The notes under the pieces were generated by a model, which worked only from the letters and a program-made list of their open reading frames with translations, was not told the DNA's origin and made no database searches. A stretch of DNA of 64,000 nt from PNAI01 sp035574295 (GTDB lineage Bacteria > Pseudomonadota > Alphaproteobacteria > Rhizobiales > Xanthobacteraceae), in contig DATLYX010000095.1 of NCBI GenBank assembly GCA_035574295.1, forward strand, positions 5,346-69,345. Reading direction: 5' to 3'. This document shows positions 26,618 to 34,701 of the stretch, piece by piece. Numbering within the stretch: the first letter of the stretch is position 1; each line of letters begins with the position of its first letter. The position numbers were made by a program, and so were the translations under genes.

Positions 26618-28114
26618 ATGGATATCCTCGGCAATCTCGCCTTTGGTTTCGGCGTCGCGGTCAGCGTCAAGAATCTCTTTTATTGCTTCATCGGCGTCTT
26701 TCTCGGCACGCTGATCGGAGTCCTGCCCGGCATCGGTCCGGTCGCGACCGTGGCGATGCTGCTTCCCCTCACCTTCAATCTCGACGCCGCCACCGCGATG
26801 ATCATGCTGGCCGGCATCTATTACGGTGCCCAGTACGGCGGCTCGACCACGGCGATTCTTGTCAACATTCCGGGCGAGTCCTCCTCGGTCGTGACTACGC
26901 TCGACGGCTACAAAATGGCGCGTCAGGGCCGCGCCGGCCCCGCGCTCGGCATCGCCGCCATTGGCTCCTTCATCGCCGGTTCCTTCGGCACCTTGATCGT
27001 GGCGCTGTTTTCGCCGTTTCTCGCCGACATCGCGCTGAAATTCCAGCCTGCCGACTATTTCTCGCTGATGGTTTTCGGCCTGATCGGCGCGGTTGTGCTG
27101 GCGCGCGGCTCGTTGCGCAAGGCGATCGCCATGGTGGTGCTCGGGCTCCTGCTCGGGCTGGTCGGCACCGACGTCAATTCCGGCGTGATGCGTTTCACCT
27201 TCGGCATCCCGGCGCTGGCGGAAGGCATCAGCTTCGTCGCGCTGGCCATGGGCATGTTCGGCATCGCCGAGGTGATCTATAATTTGGAGCAGGGCTCCAA
27301 GACCCGCCAGACCTACACCTCCAGTCTCGGCAGCGTGTTGCCGACCCGCGCGGATTTCCGATTGTGCCTGTGGTCGATCGCACGCGGCACCGGCCTCGGC
27401 TCGGTGCTCGGCATCCTGCCCGGCGGCGGCGCGCTATTGTCGTCGTTCGCCGCCTACACGATCGAGAAGAAGGTCGCCAAACCTCCGCGCAGATTCGGCG
27501 ACGGCGACATCCGCGGCGTGGCCGCGCCCGAGTCCGCCAACAACGCCGGCGCGCAGACCTCCTTCATTCCCATGCTGACCTTGGGCGTGCCCTCGAACCC
27601 GACCATGGCGCTGCTCATCGGCGCTTTGATCATTCAAGGCATCCAGCCGGGCCCGAACGTGATGACGCAGCGGCCGGAGCTGTTCTGGGGCGTGGTCGCA
27701 TCGATGTGGATCGGCAATCTGTTCCTGCTCGCACTCAATCTGCCGCTGATCGGCCTGTGGGTGCGTCTGCTCGCGGTGCCTTACAAGTTCCTGTTTCCGG
27801 CCATTCTCGTATTTTGCTGCATCGGCGTATTCACCATCAACAACAATCCGTTCGACATGTTCCAGCTCGTGCTGTTCTCCGCGCTCGGCTATGTGCTCTT
27901 GAAGCTCGGCTGCGAGCCTGCGCCGCTCATTTTGGGCCTCGTGCTCGGGCCGATGATGGAGGAATATTTGCGCCGCGCGCTTTTGATTTCGCTCGGCAAT
28001 CCATGGGTACTGGTGACAAGCCCGATCAGCTTTGCCTTCCTCGTCGCCTCGCTGGTGCTGCTCGCCTCGATCGCCGTCCCGCTCATCCGCGCCAAGCGGC
28101 AGGAAATGATTTAG
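26618..28114 (+). CDS. tctA: TctA, large membrane subunit of a TTT transporter
   Basis: 498 residues with about twelve membrane segments. Conserved TctA motifs are GVLPGIGPVATVAMLLP, YGAQYGGSTTAILVNIPGE, GILPGGGALLSSFAAY, AAPESANNAGAQTSFIPM and GPMMEEYLRRALLIS. It is the transport channel of the sodium- or proton-driven TTT system together with TctB and the Bug protein at 25.0-26.0 kb. Start ATG 26618; the open frame further upstream belongs to the tctB region. Confidence 0.95.
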   Translation: MDILGNLAFGFGVAVSVKNLFYCFIGVFLGTLIGVLPGIGPVATVAMLLPLTFNLDAATAMIMLAGIYYGAQYGGSTTAILVNIPGESSSVVTTLDGYKMARQGRAGPALGIAAIGSFIAGSFGTLIVALFSPFLADIALKFQPADYFSLMVFGLIGAVVLARGSLRKAIAMVVLGLLLGLVGTDVNSGVMRFTFGIPALAEGISFVALAMGMFGIAEVIYNLEQGSKTRQTYTSSLGSVLPTRADFRLCLWSIARGTGLGSVLGILPGGGALLSSFAAYTIEKKVAKPPRRFGDGDIRGVAAPESANNAGAQTSFIPMLTLGVPSNPTMALLIGALIIQGIQPGPNVMTQRPELFWGVVASMWIGNLFLLALNLPLIGLWVRLLAVPYKFLFPAILVFCCIGVFTINNNPFDMFQLVLFSALGYVLLKLGCEPAPLILGLVLGPMMEEYLRRALLISLGNPWVLVTSPISFAFLVASLVLLASIAVPLIRAKRQEMI

Positions 28115-28245
28115 GTCGGACGCAATATGAACGCAGCTTCGGCGCCGCACCGCGAACAATTCCAACCGGCAAAGAGCCGGCGCGGTGCATTGCTCTGAGC
28201 TGCACCGCCCCGGACCGCGCCATCGGAACCGCGCCCGATTTCGCG

Positions 28246-28998
28246 CTACGCGGCCGCGGCCTGCCGCACCGCGAGCGCGGTCTCCGCAACCCGGCGTTCG
28301 TAGTCGTCGCCGAGCGCGAGCAGTGCCGCAGCGCCATCCCCGTTGAAGGAAGGCCCGTGCATGAGCGCCAGTGTGCGCGGCGCAAACTTCGCCAGGCCGC
28401 GAATGGTCTGGCCCATGCCCGGACTGAGCGACGAATACTTGAACAGATCCTCCGCCGCGATGGCCGGTCCGACGATGTCGCCGTTGGTCAGCGCCGGACC
28501 GTTCCCGAGCTGCGTGAACAGGTCGCCGCACATCAGCGTCTTGGTCGTCTCCTCTAACAGTACGCCGGCGTCCCAGCCGTGCGGCGTATGCGGGGTATCG
28601 ATGTAGCGCACCCGCTTGCCGCCGAGGTCGATGACTTCGCCGTCCTGGAGAATGCGCGGCGCGCGGTCCGCCATGTCGTTGAGCGACACCATGACGCCGG
28701 TCTGCCCGTGCGCCACCTGCGCCTGCGGCGCGACCGCAAGCCATTCGTTCATCGCGCCGCACTCGTCCGCCTCGTAATGGCCGAAGGTAATCCAGCGCAG
28801 GCGCTCCACCGGAATGAGCCGGCTGACCGCATCGCGCGCAAGCGGAAACATCTTGCGCAGGCCGGTGTGGAACAGCAGCGGCTGCTCGCCGAGCACAAGG
28901 AACTGGTTGAAGGTCATGCCCGCCGGCGGCGCGATGTCCGGCACGAAGGTCGAAAGTCGGTAGATGCCGTTGGCGATTTCACTGATCCGGGTTTCCAT
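28246..28998 (-). CDS. Metallo-beta-lactamase-fold protein with a di-iron (ODP-like) site
   Basis: 250 residues from ATG 28998, which has GGAG at good spacing; ATG 29010 is an alternative. The metal ligands follow the flavodiiron-type pattern H-x-E-x-D: His74, Glu76, Asp78, then His137 or His140, Asp159 and His214. The usual HxHxDH of hydrolytic lactamase-fold enzymes is replaced (FGHYEADECGAM), which in flavodiiron proteins marks a di-iron site reacting with O2 or NO. No flavodoxin domain is attached. It could bind or sense oxygen or NO. Divergent from a TetR regulator that probably controls it. Confidence 0.82.
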   Translation of the reverse strand: METRISEIANGIYRLSTFVPDIAPPAGMTFNQFLVLGEQPLLFHTGLRKMFPLARDAVSRLIPVERLRWITFGHYEADECGAMNEWLAVAPQAQVAHGQTGVMVSLNDMADRAPRILQDGEVIDLGGKRVRYIDTPHTPHGWDAGVLLEETTKTLMCGDLFTQLGNGPALTNGDIVGPAIAAEDLFKYSSLSPGMGQTIRGLAKFAPRTLALMHGPSFNGDGAAALLALGDDYERRVAETALAVRQAAAA

Positions 28999-29080
28999 GA
29001 TTATCTCCATGCGATCAATAGGTTGACTGCTTTTGGCGCTTGCCGGACGCTCCCTGGACTAGGGCCAAATTTCGTGATAC

Positions 29081-29128
29081 ATGTGTGTGTAGTGAAATTT
29101 GCCGAGCCTGTCAACAATCAATACACAT
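29081..29128. promoter_or_regulatory. Possible TetR-family operator region
   Basis: The 150-nt gap between the divergent lactamase-fold gene and the TetR gene holds ATGTGTGT (29081-29088) and ATACACAT (29121-29128), an imperfect inverted pair, in a locally AT-rich stretch. This is the natural place for autoregulation, but the match is weak. Confidence 0.35.
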
Positions 29129-29148
29129 AACTGTGCAATTAAATTCGC

Positions 29149-29727
29149 ATGACCCGGACCTACACCCTCAAGCGCCGCGCCGCGCAGCAGGCGGAGACCC
29201 GGCGCCGCATCGTTGAGGCGGCCGTCGACCTGCACACCCGCGTGGGGCCTGCGCGCACCACCGTCAGCATGATCGCCGAACGGGCCGGCGTGCAGCGCCA
29301 CACCTTCTATGCGCACTTTCCCGACGAGCGCAGCCTGTTCCTGGCCTGCTCGGGCCTGACCATGGAGCGCGATCCACCGCCTGATTCCGGCCCATGGCTC
29401 GCGATTGAGGATCCGCGCGTGCGCCTGCGCGTCGCCTTGCGCGCGATCTATGCCTGGTACGAGCGCAACGCCGAACTGTTCGCCAGCGTGTTGCGCGACG
29501 CCGAAATTCATCCCCCCACCCGAGAAATCATGGCGATGCGGTTTGAACCGCAAATTGCGAGCTACCAAAAAATCCTCGGCGAGAAGCTGTGTGCGCGACA
29601 GCGCGCATTACTGCCCTTGGCGCTCAGCTATTTCACATGGCGCACCTTGGGGCGCGAATGCGGCCTGAGCTTGGACGCCGCTGTCGACACGATGGTTCAG
29701 GTCATCGACTGCGCAGACCTCGCCTAA
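29149..29727 (+). CDS. TetR/AcrR-family transcriptional regulator
   Basis: 192 residues. The N-terminal HTH (about 18-64) reads RRRIVEAAVDLHTRVGPARTT followed by ISM-type IAERAGVQRHTFYAHFPDERSLF, as in TetR repressors. The C-terminal ligand-binding half is helical. It is divergent from the lactamase-fold gene, a common arrangement for a repressor and its target. The ligand is unknown. Confidence 0.9.
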   Translation: MTRTYTLKRRAAQQAETRRRIVEAAVDLHTRVGPARTTVSMIAERAGVQRHTFYAHFPDERSLFLACSGLTMERDPPPDSGPWLAIEDPRVRLRVALRAIYAWYERNAELFASVLRDAEIHPPTREIMAMRFEPQIASYQKILGEKLCARQRALLPLALSYFTWRTLGRECGLSLDAAVDTMVQVIDCADLA

Positions 29728-29887
29728 AGCGGACAACTGCCAGCTCATCATCGGTGCAGACACCGTCCGATAGGCGCGATATGCCGCGTCCTTACAACTG
29801 TCACGAACGATTGCCTCCGAAACAAAACGACCGCCGTTACGAAGGCCGTTCGCTTTCGGCAGGCAATTCCGCGCGCGTGTCGCTCCG

Positions 29888-29918
29888 CTACTCCGTGAAC
29901 ACCTCCTCGCGCCGCGCG
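29888..29918. repeat. 31-nt exact copy of the 3' end of the second tctA gene
   Basis: Positions 29888-29918 are identical to 35609-35639, which encode the last residues RARREEVFTE and the stop of tctA on the minus strand. The sequence upstream (toward 29960) is not tctA-like. The 330-nt gap 29728-30058 otherwise contains an imperfect hairpin (ATTGCC...GGCAAT, about 29812-29867) and no convincing gene. Confidence 0.75.
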
Positions 29919-29980
29919 GCACACGGCAAGACGAAGCGCCGCGCCGTCGCACGAACGGCGGCAATTCCCGACCTGATCTG

Positions 29981-30024
29981 CGTCGTCCTGCGGCCCGCGC
30001 CAAGCGCGGGCCGCGAAGGATGAC
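29981..30024 (-). terminator. Strong GC hairpin downstream of the DUF1236 gene
   Basis: GCGGCCCGCGC (29990-30000) pairs perfectly with GCGCGGGCCGC (30004-30014) across CAA, with outer flanks CGTCGTCCT and AAGGATGACG also nearly complementary. It has the RPE-like repeat style and lies 35-78 nt past the DUF1236 stop, so it is likely a terminator for that gene. Confidence 0.65.
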
Positions 30025-30058
30025 GGCCCCTAAGAGTTGAAGATTATTGCCGCCGGAA

Positions 30059-30373
30059 TCACTCGATCACCTGCACGACCTTGCGGTTCCTCGGCTCCAC
30101 CAGCAGCACGCGGTTATCGGCATAGACGAACTGATACTTCAGAAACGCCGGACCCCAGGTGGCGGGCGCCGGCATGAGCGCCACACCCGCGGGAACCGTG
30201 GCACCGACGGCAAGACGCTCCTTCGTCGCCGCAGGCTGCACCTTCTGTTGTGTGATGTATTCTTTGATTTTGGCGCGCTGATCCGCCGATATGTCCAGCG
30301 CACTCTGCGCAAAGGCCTGACTGCCGGCCACCAATGCGAACGTGGTCACGGCCCCGATCAATTCTCGCCTCAT
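30059..30373 (-). CDS. DUF1236 family periplasmic protein
   Basis: 104 residues with a signal peptide (TTFALVAGSQAFAQ). The mature part ends in RNRKVVQVIE, the typical DUF1236 close (DxRxxxVVxVIE), preceded by YQFVYADNRVLLVEP. Members are abundant small secreted proteins of Rhizobiales with no established role; the fold resembles small beta proteins of the RcnB type. Start ATG follows AGGAGATTCCG. It is divergent from dctP across a 450-nt gap. Confidence 0.88.
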   Translation of the reverse strand: MRRELIGAVTTFALVAGSQAFAQSALDISADQRAKIKEYITQQKVQPAATKERLAVGATVPAGVALMPAPATWGPAFLKYQFVYADNRVLLVEPRNRKVVQVIE

Positions 30374-30572
30374 CGGAATCTCCTGCCTGACGATGAACGT
30401 TGCGGCACGGTATTCGCGTGCGGCTGAACGGCGCCTGTACGGGCGATTTAGATGCAGTTCACTGCACGCATTCGGCTCGCGCCAATTCGCCGCACCCGCC
30501 GGTCCGTTTCCCCGCTTGAATGGACTCGTTCTGGCTGCACCAGCCGCTTCAGGAATCTGCGCGCCCGCTGGG

Positions 30573-30586
30573 TTGACCTAAGTCAA
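30573..30586. promoter_or_regulatory. Perfect FNR/CRP-family palindrome
   Basis: TTGAC-CTAA-GTCAA is a fully symmetric TTGA-N6-TCAA site, as bound by FNR/FixK/DNR regulators. It lies in the 450-nt gap between the DUF1236 gene (200 nt away) and dctP (240 nt away). For dctP it would imply a leader of about 200 nt. No other strong gene signal is seen in the gap 30374-30825. Confidence 0.5.
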
Positions 30587-30825
30587 GCGACCGGAATTGG
30601 CCCTGCTCCAAAATTCTCAAGCCGGAGAACGTAGTATTCCGGAGCAGACAATAATGCCGGCGCTCATCGCCGAGGAAACCAAGACCAGGGAAGGTGACAA
30701 AAATCCATCGATCAAAAGATGGCATAGACGACCCTTGCCTGAATCGAATTGGGCACTCAAATGGCTGATGTTTCGTCCGGCCTGACCGGGTGCGGGTTGG
30801 ACGCATAAAGAAGGAGAGATCGAAC

Positions 30826-31857
30826 ATGCTTCGTATTGTTTTGGCAGTACTTGCCGCCTTAGCGTGGGCGGCAGGTTCCGCGCAGGCGCAGCAGGTGACG
30901 CTGCGCGTGCACCAGTTCCTGCCGGCGCCCGCGCCGATTCCTTCGAAGTTCATCGCCCCCTGGGCCAAGAAGGTGGAGGCGGAGTCCAAGGGACGCATCA
31001 AGGTTGAGTTGTACCCCTCGATGCAACTCGGCGGCACCCCGCCCCAACTCTACGACCAGGTGCGCGACGGCGTGGTGGACATCGTGTGGACCCTGCCGGG
31101 CTACACGGCCGGCCGTTTCCCGAAGTCCGAGGTGTTCGAGCTGCCCTTCATCGCCGGCAACGGTGAGCAGAACAGCCCGGCGACCTGGGAGTTCTACGAG
31201 AAGCACCTGAAAGACGAATTCAAGGACGTGAAAATACTTGCCGTGCACACCCACGGCCCCGGCCTGATCCATGCCAAAGGCAACGGCGTGCGCAAGCTGG
31301 AGGATCTGAAGGGCATGAAAGTGCGCGCCCCCACCCGCATGGTGAACAGGCTGCTCGACACGCTCGGTGCAACCCCGGTCGGCATGCCGGTGCCGCAGAT
31401 GCCCGACGCCCTGTCCAAGGGCGTGATCGACGCCGCCGTGGTGCCCTGGGAAGTGACCACGCCGCTGCGCGTGGCCGAGCTGGTGAACACCCACACTGCC
31501 TTCAGTGGCAACCGCAGCCTCTATGTGACGGTGTTCATCTACGCCATGAACAAGGCGAAATACGACAGCCTGCCGCCGGATCTGAAGAAGGTGATCGACG
31601 ACAACTCCGGCCCCGCCACGTCCAAATGGGCCGGCAAGACCATGGATGAGGGCGATGCGCCCGGTCTTGAGGCGGCCAAAAAGCGCGGCAACGCCATTGT
31701 CGTGCTCGATGCGGCGGAGACCGCGCGCTGGAAGAAGGCGGCCGAGCCGGTCTATGCCGCCTGGATCGCGGAGATGAAGGGCAAAGGTATCGACGGTCAG
31801 GCACTGATCAATGACGCCCGCGCCCTGATCGCCAAATACGCCGGCGCTGCGGATTGA
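30826..31857 (+). CDS. dctP: TRAP transporter solute-binding protein (DctP family)
   Basis: 343 residues. The signal peptide (LRIVLAVLAALAWAAGSAQA) is followed by a DctP fold with LRVHQFLPAPAP, the carboxylate-binding arginine region KVRAPTRMVNRLLDTLGATP and the helix NTHTAFSGNR. It binds an organic acid in the periplasm for the DctQM channel. ATG 30826 has AAGGAGAGATCGAAC ahead. The gene is convergent with dctM, which is unusual for TRAP operons. The ligand is unknown. Confidence 0.94.
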   Translation: MLRIVLAVLAALAWAAGSAQAQQVTLRVHQFLPAPAPIPSKFIAPWAKKVEAESKGRIKVELYPSMQLGGTPPQLYDQVRDGVVDIVWTLPGYTAGRFPKSEVFELPFIAGNGEQNSPATWEFYEKHLKDEFKDVKILAVHTHGPGLIHAKGNGVRKLEDLKGMKVRAPTRMVNRLLDTLGATPVGMPVPQMPDALSKGVIDAAVVPWEVTTPLRVAELVNTHTAFSGNRSLYVTVFIYAMNKAKYDSLPPDLKKVIDDNSGPATSKWAGKTMDEGDAPGLEAAKKRGNAIVVLDAAETARWKKAAEPVYAAWIAEMKGKGIDGQALINDARALIAKYAGAAD

Positions 31858-31920
31858 GCGTAACGCCAACTCGTCGCAGGCGTCTGCAGCGATCCGGACG
31901 GAGACACAACCGAATCGCAG

Positions 31921-31953
31921 GAGCCCGCCGGCACGCCGGCGGGCTCTTCCTTT
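31921..31953. terminator. Intrinsic terminator between dctP and dctM
   Basis: GAGCCCGCCGG (31921-31931) pairs with CCGGCGGGCTC (31936-31946) and is followed by TTCCTTTT. It serves dctP, and its GC stem can also act on the convergent dctM transcript. Confidence 0.9.
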
Positions 31954-31994
31954 TGGCGCGGTCTGCGCCTTATCCTTTATTTGATGAAATTCCT

Positions 31995-33317
31995 TTACTT
32001 GATGAAATACACCGCAAACAGCGAAATTCCCGGCATAAAGAACAACAACACGATGCGGACGAAATCGGCCATCAGAAACGGCATGATGCCGCGGTAGATC
32101 TCCATCAGCGGCACGCCTTTGGCGATGTTGGCGACCACATAGACGTTGAGGCCGATCGGCGGCATCACCAGGCCCACCTGCACCACCATCAGCATCATGA
32201 TGCCGAACCAGATCGCCTTGTGTTCGGCGGAAAGACCGAACAGGTCGAGCCCGGCGATCACCGGCAACAGGATCGGCAGAAACAACAGCATCATGGCGAG
32301 CTCGTCGAGCACGCAGGTGATGAAGATGAAGAACAAGAGGAAGCCGCCGATGACAACGAGCGGATGAACGTTGAGGCTGCCGATCCAGTTGGCGATCTCC
32401 GCCGGCACCTGCGACACCGCAAGCGCGGTGTTCATCATGGTCGCGCCGAGCAGGACCATGAAAATCATCGCCGTGGCTTGCGCCGCCGGCAACAGGCTGG
32501 AGACGGCGGTTTTCCAGTCGAGTTCGCCGCGCACAAGACCGAGCAGGAGCGTGCCCACGGTGCCCACCGCCGCTCCCTCGGTGGGGGTGAAGAAGCCGCC
32601 GTAGATGCCCACCAGCATGACCACGAAGATGAGCGCGATCGGCCATGCCTCGCCCAGCGCCGCCAGCGTTTCCGCGCGCGAGGCGCGTGCGTGCACCGTG
32701 GCATGGCCGGGCGAAAGCCGCACGAACACCGCGATCACGACGATGTAGCCGAGCGCCGCCAGAATTCCGGGAACGAAGGCGGCGGCGAACAGCTTGGCGA
32801 TGCTTTGCTCGGCCAGCACCGCATAGATGATGAGGATGACCGAAGGCGGGATGAGAATGCCGAGCGTACCGCCGACCGCAAGCGTGCCGGTGGCCAGACG
32901 ATCGGAATATTTGAGCCGCTTCATTTCCGGCAGCGCCACCTGCGACATGGTGGCGGCGGTGGCGACCGAGGAGCCGCACACCGCGCCGAAGGCCGCGCAG
33001 GCGCTGATCGCGGCCATTGCCACGCCGCCGTTGCGGTGGCCGATCAACGCATTGGCGGCGCGGAACAGACTGCGCGAGAATCCCGCGGCAGAGGCGAACT
33101 GCCCCATCAGCAGGAACAGCGGGATGACGGACAGGTCGTAGGAGGCAAAGCGCGCCCACAACAGCCGCTTGAGATAGGCAAGCGTTGCCGATTCCCCGAC
33201 CACCGACCAGTAGCCCGCGGCGCCGGCCACGAACATCGCCGCCCCGATCGGCACGCGCAGCGCGATCAGCACCAGCATCGCGCCGAGAATGAGGCCGGCC
33301 AGCTCGAACTTATTCAT
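31995..33317 (-). CDS. dctM: TRAP transporter large permease (DctM)
   Basis: 440 residues with about twelve membrane helices and family motifs FLLMGQFASAAGFSRSLFRA, ISACAAFGAVCGSSVATAATM, GTLGILIPPSVILIIYAVL and VGLVMPPIGLNVYVV. Sodium-coupled channel of the TRAP system with DctQ (8-nt overlap upstream) and probably the DctP at 30.8-31.9 kb. The stop lies beside a short duplicated TTCATCAA(G/A)TAAAGG sequence. Confidence 0.95.
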   Translation of the reverse strand: MNKFELAGLILGAMLVLIALRVPIGAAMFVAGAAGYWSVVGESATLAYLKRLLWARFASYDLSVIPLFLLMGQFASAAGFSRSLFRAANALIGHRNGGVAMAAISACAAFGAVCGSSVATAATMSQVALPEMKRLKYSDRLATGTLAVGGTLGILIPPSVILIIYAVLAEQSIAKLFAAAFVPGILAALGYIVVIAVFVRLSPGHATVHARASRAETLAALGEAWPIALIFVVMLVGIYGGFFTPTEGAAVGTVGTLLLGLVRGELDWKTAVSSLLPAAQATAMIFMVLLGATMMNTALAVSQVPAEIANWIGSLNVHPLVVIGGFLLFFIFITCVLDELAMMLLFLPILLPVIAGLDLFGLSAEHKAIWFGIMMLMVVQVGLVMPPIGLNVYVVANIAKGVPLMEIYRGIMPFLMADFVRIVLLFFMPGISLFAVYFIK

Positions 33318-33834
33318 CGGCCGGCGGCCCCATCATGCGCACCCCCGCGGCTTGCGCGAGTGCAATGACGCCAGCGACCAGAACCCCCGGCACGGTCGCC
33401 GCGTAACCGATCCAGATCGGAAAGCCGAGTAGCATGCTGGTTTCGCCACTGCCATAGATATCCGCGCAGCCGACCAGCGTGCGCCAGCCCACGACGAAAT
33501 AGGTCAACGCCATCAAGAGGGCGCCCAACTGGTCGAGCGCATGCTTGGTGTGTTCCCTGATCTTGAGGGTGAAGAAATCAACGATGATGTGGCCGCGCGA
33601 CAGCTGGCAATAGGGCAGGAACAGGGAGCCGGCCACTGCCGTGCCGATTTCCACCAGCTCAAAGTCGCCGGTGATCGGCCGGCTGAAGTAGGAAAACAGC
33701 GGCAGGTTCATGGTCGAGCGGCCAAGGATGCTGACCGTCGACAACAGCCCGACTCCCGCCACGGCCAGTCCACCGAGGTAGGCGAGCGAACGCGCCAGTC
33801 GTTCCAGAGAAGCCGTAACGATCACGGCAGGCAT
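33310..33834 (-). CDS. dctQ: TRAP transporter small permease (DctQ)
   Basis: 174 residues from ATG 33834, with four membrane helices and the DctQ centre (GDFELVEIGTAVAGSLFLPYCQLSRGHIIVDFF). It binds DctM and stabilises the complex; the overlap with dctM indicates coupled translation. A TTG at 33885 would add 17 residues and is less likely. Nothing recognisable lies in 33835-34148 upstream. Confidence 0.92.
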   Translation of the reverse strand: MPAVIVTASLERLARSLAYLGGLAVAGVGLLSTVSILGRSTMNLPLFSYFSRPITGDFELVEIGTAVAGSLFLPYCQLSRGHIIVDFFTLKIREHTKHALDQLGALLMALTYFVVGWRTLVGCADIYGSGETSMLLGFPIWIGYAATVPGVLVAGVIALAQAAGVRMMGPPADE

Positions 33835-34148
33835 GGCGGCTGGTGTATGCCCCTCCCGCAGCGCGGCAGATATCCCCGACGGCAATCACCGTCTTCGTTA
33901 CTGTCTCCGGCGATTTTTGGCTAGAGCCCCGGCCCCCCGCCCCCGCCGAATGTGTCCTTTGATCGCGGCGTCCACTGATCACAGACGCTCGGTTTGGATG
34001 ACCCAAACCGGCACAGATCGAGTATGGAAACCGGCCGCTGAAAAATCGCAACCGGGCGGGCCGCGCGGGGACGACAGCAGCGGGGCAGGCGCCTGCGTTC
34101 CGCGGGATCACCTTTGGCGCCTGGGCCGACGCCCGAGCCGTCTTCGCG

Positions 34149-34361
34149 TCAATCGAAAAGCATCGCGATCACCGATTTGATCAGGACGCTCGCGCCGCCG
34201 GTCCATGCGCCGAGCACGATCAGCACGATCAAGGATTCGAAACCGGGAAGTTTGCGCCAGCGCGGGTTCACGCCATCCGGCTGGCCGATGCGCCAATAGA
34301 CGTACGATCCGATTGCGATCATTAACACGGCGACGATCACGCCGGCAATGCCAATCAACAT
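34149..34361 (-). CDS. Small two-helix membrane protein, hypothetical
   Basis: 70 residues from ATG 34361, which has an AAGGAAAC ribosome site. Two hydrophobic helices (about 2-22 and 43-64) flank a polar loop (WRIGQPDGVNPRWRKLPGF). I do not recognise the family. The next small gene upstream on the same strand also encodes a membrane protein, so the two may form a pair. Function unknown. Confidence 0.65.
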   Translation of the reverse strand: MLIGIAGVIVAVLMIAIGSYVYWRIGQPDGVNPRWRKLPGFESLIVLIVLGAWTGGASVLIKSVIAMLFD

Positions 34362-34425
34362 ATTAAGTTTCCTTCGATAGCGGTGTTTGCGGCCGGGCGC
34401 GATCGGGTCGCGCCCGAGATGTTTT

Positions 34426-34701
34426 TCAGTCGCCGATGAGGTTGAGAATGCCCGACAGCAGCATCGTGAAACCGAGCGCAAAGCCCGCGCAGATCGCGAC
34501 GCTGATGTACGGTTCGAGATCGGTATTGGCCCAGCGGTGAAGCTTGCCGCCGCGCGGCAGCAACGCCCAGAACACAGCGGCCGTGGCCACAAAGGTCACG
34601 CTGCCCAAAACCACAAGTCCGACGCCGTTCACGGTATGCCTCCAAAGCAGGTAAATCCGGCCGATCAGACATCCCGCGATGAGCAATGCGACGCGCGGCA
34701 C
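34426..34701 (-). CDS. Small membrane protein, hypothetical
   Basis: About 91 residues from GTG 34701; the frame stays open to 34818 and the true start is unsure. Three hydrophobic segments: VALLIAGCLIG, VGLVVLGSVTFVATAAVFWALL and ISVAICAGFALGFTMLLSGILNL, with a polar link LPRGGKLHRWANTDLEP. It ends 64 nt before the second small membrane protein gene. Family not recognised. Confidence 0.55.
   Translation of the reverse strand: MPRVALLIAGCLIGRIYLLWRHTVNGVGLVVLGSVTFVATAAVFWALLPRGGKLHRWANTDLEPYISVAICAGFALGFTMLLSGILNLIGD

Noticed and set aside
30597..30785. 62-residue ORF downstream of the FNR-type palindrome
   Set aside because: No ribosome site, no hydrophobic or domain pattern, and codon use unlike genes; kept only as a reason to map transcripts there.
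30859..33159. 766-residue open frame on the minus strand
   Set aside because: It runs antisense through dctP and out of frame through dctM, is full of His/Arg/Gly low-complexity sequence, and both sense genes are unambiguous.
31854..33368. 504-residue open frame on the plus strand opposite dctM
   Set aside because: Shadow frame of a high-GC gene: extreme His/Gln/Arg content, no motif.
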